Shown in pieces: positions 58,277 to 64,000 of a DNA stretch of 64,000 bases. A program made the position numbers and the translations under genes. How positions within the stretch are numbered: the stretch's first letter is position 1; each line of letters starts with the position of its first letter. Source of the DNA: Mesorhizobium tianshanense (GTDB lineage Bacteria > Pseudomonadota > Alphaproteobacteria > Rhizobiales > Rhizobiaceae); NCBI RefSeq assembly GCF_007830515.1, contig NZ_VLKT01000035.1, positions 20,756 through 84,755 of the forward strand. Reading direction: 5' to 3'. The notes under the pieces were generated by a model. The model had not been told where the DNA came from. It was given only the letters and a program-made list of their open reading frames with translations, and did not search any database.

Positions 58277-58825
58277 TCAAGCCGGCGTCCTGGCGTATCC
58301 CCGGATCATCGGCACAGGCGGTCGGGAATGAGTTTTCGTGTGGTTACGGGAAGCACTCGAAGCACAGCTTGTCTCGGACCCTGAACGCACTCTGGTGTTG
58401 GCGCAGGCCCGGCAAGAAGTACGCCCCTTGTTCGGCCCCACCGCAACAGAGCTTCTGCCGGAAATCCCTGCGGAGCACGTTCGCCGCGCAATGTGCGATG
58501 CACTTCCTTCAGCTCCATAACCTGACAGGTGGCGAACGAGACGTCCACTGACACTTGCCCGCATGTGGCGGACGGCGACAACTGGCGAGGGTTTTGTTGC
58601 AACAAAACGGGTTGAAGTGCCGGCGATCATGTCGAAATAGCTGGCGATTGATTGTCCTCCGAGGAAGCGCCTCTCGATTTCTGCGAGATACGCGGCTGGA
58701 AAGACGCCTCGGATTCCTCCGCCATCAATCGAGAGAATTCGAAACAGGCGATCCTTGGAGCAAGGTTGCTTGAAGCGCGCGTGCTGAATCGTTCGTTCTG
58801 AGCGGCGAGGCGGTACAAAGTTCAT
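58277..58825 (-). pseudogene. Patatin-like phospholipase, truncated after the nucleophile elbow
   Basis: Residues 25-71 are a patatin N-terminus: FRILSIDGGGIRGVFPAAYL (oxyanion hole), AEIERRFLGG and YFDMIAGTST, the start of the GTSTG nucleophile elbow. Homology stops exactly there; the rest (RFVATKPSPVVAVRHMR onwards) is Arg/Ser-rich and not patatin, and the catalytic Asp is missing. The break coincides with the 18-bp palindrome at 58591-58608. Patatins such as CapV are defence effectors, so this could be a dead effector. The start overlaps the upstream 104-aa gene. Confidence 0.75.
58591..58608. repeat. Perfect 18-bp palindrome at the patatin break point
   Basis: GTTTTGTTGCAACAAAAC. The patatin homology ends at its edge, so it may mark an insertion, deletion or recombination junction. 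Confidence 0.6.
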
Positions 58826-59136
58826 TGCAGAATCTCCATCGACGCCGGAAGCGGATCATTTGTGTGACGGCCGCCGCCGGTCCACTTGCCGGTCATCAGC
58901 CAGAGTTCGTAACAACCGAGCCGGCCCGCGCCCTTCAGGATCTCGGCGACGCGCTCCGCGCCTCGTATCTTTGCCGTCTCGAGGGCGAGGACGAGTGCAT
59001 CGGGCTGCGTTGGAGCCGCATCCTTGACTTCGATCTGCGGCTCTTCCCTGGCGGGATCAACGACAAAGGTCAGCCGCACCGTCCTGCCGGTTCTCTTCGC
59101 GCGTTTGACCGTACCGGACAGCATTGTGTCCGCCAT
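58822..59136 (-). CDS. Hypothetical protein upstream of the patatin remnant
   Basis: A 104-residue protein beginning MADTMLSGTVKRAKRTGRTV and containing IEVKDAAPTQPDALVLALET. Soluble, mixed alpha/beta; not recognised. It overlaps the patatin start (ATGA) and so was probably the first gene of that operon. Its place before a CapV-like patatin suggests it was a partner in a defence module, by inference. Confidence 0.45.
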   Translation of the reverse strand: MADTMLSGTVKRAKRTGRTVRLTFVVDPAREEPQIEVKDAAPTQPDALVLALETAKIRGAERVAEILKGAGRLGCYELWLMTGKWTGGGRHTNDPLPASMEILQ

Positions 59137-59238
59137 CTCTTGGCAGTTTGTCAGGTTATCTTCACTGCCCTGCTAATCCGTCACTCTCTAACTATCTGAA
59201 AAACAGCCACAAATTTTATCCTTATCTGTCTGCCAGGG

Positions 59239-59254
59239 TGGCACGAGATTTGCT
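59239..59254 (+). promoter_or_regulatory. Consensus sigma-54 (RpoN) promoter
   Basis: TGGCACGAGATTTGCT matches the -24/-12 consensus TGGCACG-N4-TTGCT exactly. It lies 215 bp before ectC, with an AT-rich region (59140-59230) upstream. No TGT-N10-ACA NifA site was found nearby, so the activator is unknown. Confidence 0.8.
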
Positions 59255-59317
59255 CATTAGCTAACAGGCTTCGGAGCCGTATTCGTGTCGCAAGGTACAG
59301 CAAAGGAAGGAAACAAC

Positions 59318-59464
59318 TTGCCAGATCTGCGACCGAAAACACTTTATGTGGCCGGTAACATCATCAACGGCATTGCCAACGCCGGCGGCGATACCGCGCA
59401 GAAGTGGGAACATCACGGTAGTACGCGCCCGACTCCGGCTCGGCTCCGGAATACAAAAGGATAG
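59318..59464 (+). CDS. Short open frame before ectC
   Basis: A 48-codon frame from TTG 59318 behind AAGGAAGG, reading PDLRPKTLYVAGNIINGIAN and ending four bases before ectC. The ribosome site is good, but the protein is unrecognised; it may be a leader peptide or fragment of a longer gene. Confidence 0.35.
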   Translation: MPDLRPKTLYVAGNIINGIANAGGDTAQKWEHHGSTRPTPARLRNTKG

Positions 59465-59468
59465 CGCT

Positions 59469-59855
59469 ATGATTGTGCGTAGCCTGCAGGATGTTGAAGC
59501 GACCGATCACTTCGTCGATTGGGGCAATGGTACTAGCCACCGCCTCCTGACGGATAAGGACGGCATGGGCTTTAGCATCTGCCACACCGTAGTGCGCGCT
59601 AACACCGTCTCGCTTCTGCAATACCGTAATCATCTCGAAGCCTGCTACTGCATCGCCGGAGAGGGCGAGGTCGAGGACATGGACGGTAATGTCTTCCCCA
59701 TTCGCAAGGGCGACATCTATGTGCTTGACAAGCATGACAAGCATCTTCTGCGCGGGGGCCGGGACAAGGACCTGATCCTCGTCAGTATCTTCAACCCGCC
59801 CCTCAACGGAACCGAGCGCCACAAGCTCAACGACCCGGCAGGCTCGGCATATTGA
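59469..59855 (+). CDS. ectC: Ectoine-synthase-like (EctC) cupin enzyme
   Basis: A 128-residue protein that starts MIVRSLQDVEATDHFVDWGN and keeps the EctC cupin motifs: GMGFSICHTVVRANT, YRNHLEACYCIAGEGEVED, VLDKHDKHLLRGG and VSIFNPPLNGTE. EctC closes N-gamma-acetyl-diaminobutyrate to ectoine. Residues for iron and substrate look present. No ectA or ectB is in the window, so it is an orphan copy. It lies behind the sigma-54 promoter and before an NRPS, and may make a cyclic amidine monomer for the peptide. The tail is slightly shorter than in osmoprotective EctC. Confidence 0.88.
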   Translation: MIVRSLQDVEATDHFVDWGNGTSHRLLTDKDGMGFSICHTVVRANTVSLLQYRNHLEACYCIAGEGEVEDMDGNVFPIRKGDIYVLDKHDKHLLRGGRDKDLILVSIFNPPLNGTERHKLNDPAGSAY

Positions 59856-60326
59856 GCAAGGCGAACAAACGCCAGATCTCATATAAACCGCCGCTCATTG
59901 CGAGGAACATTCAAGCGCTCCCGTGAATGTCGCGGTTTCCAATGACCATGCGGAACGCCAGAACGGCATCGCTGTCCACGCGGGCTGCCGCCGCGTAGCC
60001 GGGACATCTTCGTGGAAAGCCCCGGGTGAGTAGGCCGGAGGAATTTCACCTGCCGGCCTCTCGCAGAACGGTGCATGAACCTCTCGATTCACACCGCTCC
60101 CATCAGGCGAACGTATTCGTTTCGAACACCTTCCAATGCAACATCGGGCGAGATTCCGGAAGGCTTGTGCCGATTGACAGCGCGCTCAATGGTACGATGT
60201 CCGGCAATGTCGGATAAGTGACATAGCAGTATTATTGCTATCATATTGATTGAGAACGATTTCACCTTTGGCACGGTACATGCGTCGTCCTCTAAAAAGG
60301 CGCATAGACTGAGGAGAAGCCGTCCG
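59856..60326. other. Spacer between ectC and the NRPS genes
   Basis: I see no supported gene in these 471 bases. An AT-rich stretch at 60220-60260 could carry a promoter for the genes at 60327 and 60593. Confidence 0.4.
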
Positions 60327-60590
60327 ATGATCACGCTCATCGGAAGCTCAGACGAGGTTAAGGTGGCAGCTGCGATACTGCCGGCGACGATATTTGGTGA
60401 CGTGGGAGCTTGGCAGGGACATTGGGAAGATCTGGCTCCGCGCAAGAGTTTCGTTACCGCAAATGCACGCCAGATTACACAAGCGATTGTGGGCGCCCCC
60501 GAGCAGATCCGAACCAGTGTGACCGATCACGTGGGGCGGCGCCTAGGGCGGGAACTGCCCAGCTTGGTGGGTGAACTGCTGGAGGGGTGA
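60327..60590 (+). CDS. Hypothetical protein before the NRPS
   Basis: An 87-residue protein starting MITLIGSSDEVKVAAAILPA with GAGGAGA upstream and ending LVGELLEG two bases before the NRPS start. Not an MbtH protein by motif. The tight spacing suggests co-translation with the synthetase; function unknown. Confidence 0.55.
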   Translation: MITLIGSSDEVKVAAAILPATIFGDVGAWQGHWEDLAPRKSFVTANARQITQAIVGAPEQIRTSVTDHVGRRLGRELPSLVGELLEG

Positions 60591-60592
60591 AG

Positions 60593-63500
60593 ATGGCATA
60601 TCGGTCTTCTCCGGCGCGCGCAAGCGCTTGCGAACCAGGCGATCGGGATAGGCATCCTGCAGCGCGATCAATCTCCTCCAGCGTCTTTGTTGGCAGTGGT
60701 ACGCTCGCAGTTAGGTGCGCTCAGCTGGCAATGGAGATGGGCCACGTCATTGGTGCGGCCCTGTGTGGTGACGCCATATTCGCAGAGTGGGCGGCTCGCG
60801 CCAACATCTTGTGCGTTGCGACTGTTGAAGAGCTCTCGACGTTCCTGAACACCGAGCCGGTGGATTGGATTTTCTCCGTTGCCAATCCGTTCATATTGCC
60901 GGTGGATGTGTTCGGGCGGGTGCGTCAAGGTGCTTTCAATTACCACGACGGTCCATTGCCACGATATGCGGGAACGCACGCGACGTCCTGGGCGCTGCTG
61001 GCGCAAGAGACCGAACATGCCATCACGTGGCATCGTATCGATGATGGTGTTGATACGGGTGACGTCGTGGTTCAGCGCCAAGTGCTGATTGCGCCCACCG
61101 ATACGGCGTTGAGCTTGAACCTCAAATGCTATGAAGCTGCAGTCGAGGGTTTCCGCGAGCTTTTGACTGGCCTCAAGAGCGGGAAGCTTACTGGCTATCC
61201 GCAAGCGCTGGTGAACCGAAGCTATTTTCCGAGACATCGACGCCCAGATGCGGCAGGCTGTCTGCGATGGGATCGATCCGCGCAAGACCTGTCAGCGATG
61301 ACGCGGGCCCTGGACTTTGGGCCATATCATCCCAATCCATTGTGTCTGCCCAAGGCTCTCATAGGCGAAGAGGTTGTCACAGTCAGACGCGTGGAGGTGC
61401 TGGCTCGACGCTCGGGCGTTCCGGCAGGTTGCCTGCTTGAAGTTCACTCCAGCCATTGGCGTGTGGCGACGGGTACGCAGGATGTCGATGTTTGCTTTGG
61501 CGGCCCCGACGGGCAGGTGCTGGACGCGAGCGCCCTCGCTAGGCACTCCAATCTGGATGAAGGTAGTCGCCTGCCGATCTTGAGCGATGAACACGTGCGG
61601 AGCATAACTGCCACCCATGAATTGCTGGCGCCTCGGGAGGATTTTTGGCGACAGCGGCTAGAGCAGTTTAAAACATCGCAGCTTCCCTTCGTGTCGTCGT
61701 CCGTAGCTGAGACGCCGCCCAGATGGCAGTCGAGTTCGGGGGGCATTCCAAGTGCTTTGGCTAAACTGTCGCCACTCGATCGCACGGAATACTTGGTAAC
61801 GGCTTGGCTGATCTATCTCGCCCGCATCACGGGAGAAGCAGAGCTTCAACTGGGATGGACGCCTGCATCGGATAGATCGCAAGCCGGTTTGAAGGCGGTG
61901 GAGATGCTTATCGCCTCTGTCGTGCCGATGGAAGTTACCATTGATCTTGCACATGATTTTGAGGAAATGCGCAAAACGGTGGCGGCCGAATTCGCTCAGC
62001 TTAGGGCGCACGCTAGCTTTGCCCAGGATCTTATCGCGCGCTGCCCGACATTGCGGGATGTGGAGGTGCTACAATTGCGCCGGCCCTGGTCGATTGGCAT
62101 CACGATTACAGCAGATAGCTGTTCTGCCGCTGGCAATCTAGCTTCGAACGCGAGTTCTGAGACAACCCTGTCCGGTGATTTGCTGACCTTTGAGGTTTGC
62201 GCTCTGGATGGGAGCTTTCGTTGGCATTTTGATGCCAGTCGATTAGCGCCGAAGCAGATCGACCGCATGACGCAGCATTTGCAAACTTTGTTACATGGTG
62301 TGATGGTCGATGCGGGGCAGCCGGTCGGCCGCATCGACATCCTGCCGGCCGACGAACGCACGTATCTACTGGAGCAGTTGAACCGGACGGCGGCGCCTTA
62401 TCCGTCGGAGCGGTGCATCCATGAGCTGTTCGAGGCGCAGGTGCGCCAGGCGCCGGGGGCGGTGGCGGTGGTCCATGAGAACGAGCGCCTGAGCTATGGC
62501 GAGCTCAACGCCCGCGCCAACCGGCTGGCCCACCATCTGATCGGGCTTGGGGTGAAGCCGGACCAGCCGGTGGCGATCTGCGTCGAGCGCAGCCCGGCCA
62601 TGGTGGTGGGGGTGCTTGCGATCCTGAAGGCGGGCGGTGCCTATCTGCCGCTGGATCCGGCCTATCCCTCGGCGCGGCTGCGGCAGATTGTCGACGATGC
62701 TGCACCGCAACTGCTACTTTGCGATGCCGCCGGCCGAACCGCACTGGGCGCCGAGGCGCTGGCCGATGTCAGCGTGGTCGATCTGGATACGGCCACCCCG
62801 GCCTGGGCCGAGCGGCCGCCTTCGGACCCGGAGCCGCGCACGCTTGGCCTGACCTCACGCCATCTCGCCTATGTCATCTACACCTCCGGCTCAACCGGAA
62901 CCCCCAAGGGCGTCGAAATGTCCCACGGCTCGCTTGTGAATTCGCTCGCGGGGGTTGGCACGTCAAAACTACGCACACTTCAATTCGCGACCCTGAACTT
63001 CGATGTGTCCTCCCAGGAATTGTTCATTTGCTGGAAGGAGGGTGGACTGCTCGTGCTCGTGCGGGAAGAAACCCGTAGGGACTTCTCCGACTTGCTCGAA
63101 TTCGTGAAGGGGGAGGCGATCGAGCGGCTTTTCCTTCCATTCGTAGCATTGAACCATTTTGCGGAGGTCTGGGGCGGGCAGCAAGTGCAGCTGCCCTCTC
63201 TAAGTGAGATCTATACAGCGGGTGAGCAATTGCAGGCCACTCCACGGCTTAGGGCGTTCTTCGAAGCACATCCAAAGGCGAGATTGATCAATCAATACGG
63301 GTCGACAGAAATCAACGTCATTGCCGAGCACCGGCTTGCAGCTGACCCATCATGCTGGCCCCAATTGCCTCCCCTCGGGCGTCCGATTGCGAACACGCGG
63401 ATCTATCTTCTGGACGGGCATGGTGCGCCGGTCCCGTTCGGGGCGGTGGGTGAGCTCTATATCGGCGGGGCAGGCGTTGCGCGTGGCTACCTGAACCGCC

Positions 63501-64000
63501 CCGAGCTGACGGCGGAGCGGTTTTTGGCCGATCCGTTCAGCGATGAGGCAGGCGCCCGGATGTACCGGACCGGGGACCTGGGGCGTTATCTGCCGGACGG
63601 CAATCTGGAGTTCCTGGGCCGCAACGACGACCAGGTGAAGATCCGCGGCTTCCGCATCGAGCCGGGCGAGATCGCGGCGCGGCTTTGCGAGCATGCCTGG
63701 GTGCGTGAGGCGGTGGTGGTGGCGCGCCAGGACCGCGCCGGCGACAAGCACCTTGTCGCTTATGTCGTGTGCGCGCCCGAGGCCGGAGCGGAGGAGGACG
63801 ATGGCGGCGCGCTTGCCGGCGCCTTGCGCGCACATGTGAGCGGGCGGCTGCCGGACTACATGGTGCCAACGGCATTCGTGCGGCTGGCGGCGCTGCCGCT
63901 GACGCCGAACGGCAAGCTCGATCGCAAGGCGCTGCCGGCGCCGGCCGACGACGCCTATGCGCGGGCGGCCTATGAGGCGCCGCGCGGCGAGATCGAGACG
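60593..64000 (+). CDS. Nonribosomal peptide synthetase: formyltransferase - truncated condensation - adenylation (3' end outside window)
   Basis: The frame from ATG 60593 (GGAGGGG 6 bases upstream) stays open to the edge: 1136 residues visible. Residues about 30-310 are a formyltransferase domain (VFVGSGTLAVRCAQ, FNYHDGPLPRYAGT with Asn and His, RIDDGVDTGDVV with Asp), as in LgrA. Residues about 340-590 are the C-terminal half of a condensation domain without HHxxxDG. Residues about 600-1115 are an adenylation domain: A3 YTSGSTGTPKG, A5 NQYGSTE, A7 YRTGDLGRYLPDG, A10 NGKLDRKAL. It would activate a residue that is then formylated. A thiolation domain should follow outside. Confidence 0.9.
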   Translation, partial: MAYRSSPARASACEPGDRDRHPAARSISSSVFVGSGTLAVRCAQLAMEMGHVIGAALCGDAIFAEWAARANILCVATVEELSTFLNTEPVDWIFSVANPFILPVDVFGRVRQGAFNYHDGPLPRYAGTHATSWALLAQETEHAITWHRIDDGVDTGDVVVQRQVLIAPTDTALSLNLKCYEAAVEGFRELLTGLKSGKLTGYPQALVNRSYFPRHRRPDAAGCLRWDRSAQDLSAMTRALDFGPYHPNPLCLPKALIGEEVVTVRRVEVLARRSGVPAGCLLEVHSSHWRVATGTQDVDVCFGGPDGQVLDASALARHSNLDEGSRLPILSDEHVRSITATHELLAPREDFWRQRLEQFKTSQLPFVSSSVAETPPRWQSSSGGIPSALAKLSPLDRTEYLVTAWLIYLARITGEAELQLGWTPASDRSQAGLKAVEMLIASVVPMEVTIDLAHDFEEMRKTVAAEFAQLRAHASFAQDLIARCPTLRDVEVLQLRRPWSIGITITADSCSAAGNLASNASSETTLSGDLLTFEVCALDGSFRWHFDASRLAPKQIDRMTQHLQTLLHGVMVDAGQPVGRIDILPADERTYLLEQLNRTAAPYPSERCIHELFEAQVRQAPGAVAVVHENERLSYGELNARANRLAHHLIGLGVKPDQPVAICVERSPAMVVGVLAILKAGGAYLPLDPAYPSARLRQIVDDAAPQLLLCDAAGRTALGAEALADVSVVDLDTATPAWAERPPSDPEPRTLGLTSRHLAYVIYTSGSTGTPKGVEMSHGSLVNSLAGVGTSKLRTLQFATLNFDVSSQELFICWKEGGLLVLVREETRRDFSDLLEFVKGEAIERLFLPFVALNHFAEVWGGQQVQLPSLSEIYTAGEQLQATPRLRAFFEAHPKARLINQYGSTEINVIAEHRLAADPSCWPQLPPLGRPIANTRIYLLDGHGAPVPFGAVGELYIGGAGVARGYLNRPELTAERFLADPFSDEAGARMYRTGDLGRYLPDGNLEFLGRNDDQVKIRGFRIEPGEIAARLCEHAWVREAVVVARQDRAGDKHLVAYVVCAPEAGAEEDDGGALAGALRAHVSGRLPDYMVPTAFVRLAALPLTPNGKLDRKALPAPADDAYARAAYEAPRGEIET

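Noticed and set aside
60668..61285. Reverse frame of 205 codons over the NRPS start
   Set aside because: The plus-strand frame encodes the formyltransferase with catalytic Asn/His/Asp; the reverse one has no motif.

Overview
The window looks like part of a large self-transmissible repABC plasmid (or plasmid-like replicon) of a Rhizobiales/Rhizobiaceae alphaproteobacterium. Direct support comes from a full repA-repB-repC cassette with two parS-like palindromes and an antisense ctRNA, a complete traI-trbBCDEJKLFGHI mating-pair operon, divergent traCDG and traAFBH operons around an oriT, and the TraR/TraI/TraM quorum-sensing circuit with 18-bp tra boxes. All of these are hallmarks of Ti- and pSym-type plasmids. 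GC content is high across the window.

Layout. 0-2 kb: a LysR regulator divergent from an EamA exporter. 2-7 kb: plasmid accessory genes (ArdC antirestriction, NYN nuclease, DUF736, HU, WGR protein, thermonuclease). 7-16 kb: DNA-processing genes traG/D/C, then tra box and oriT, then traA/F/B/H. 16-20.7 kb: a broken traM, intact traR, a pair resembling RcgA/RcgR, and remnants of a group II intron protein and an integrase. 20.7-31 kb: the trb T4SS operon led by traI. 31-35.4 kb: repABC. 35.4-44 kb: a mosaic of recombinases, two toxin-antitoxin systems (RelE/Xre type and AbiE type), an integrase/DUF1403/ScpB module and decayed IS fragments. 44-59 kb: a probable defence island. 59-64 kb: the start of a nonribosomal peptide synthetase locus with an orphan ectoine-synthase-like gene behind a consensus sigma-54 promoter; the synthetase runs off the right edge.

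How it works together. TraI makes the acyl-homoserine lactone and TraR should bind the tra boxes to switch on traCDG, traAFBH, traI-trb and repABC together, so transfer and copy number rise in concert. The antiactivator TraM is interrupted, so the quorum switch may be less restrained; a candidate lactone hydrolase (RcgR-like) lies next to traR. TraA nicks oriT, TraG couples it to the Trb channel, and ArdC would protect the incoming strand.

Most notable. The 46.7-57.5 kb segment carries Vsr, a small HTH protein, a C5 DNA methyltransferase, a protein with two separate GHKL ATPase modules (one MORC/Hsp90-like, one histidine-kinase-like), a receiver-domain protein and a zinc-ribbon/Ser-Thr kinase/P-loop ATPase fusion. 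I see no conventional restriction nuclease, so this reads as a modification-coupled defence system wired through phosphorylation. Other points are an AbiE toxin whose ATG appears to have become ATA, a hairpin that buries the traI ribosome-binding site, and the formyltransferase/truncated-C/adenylation synthetase next to ectC.
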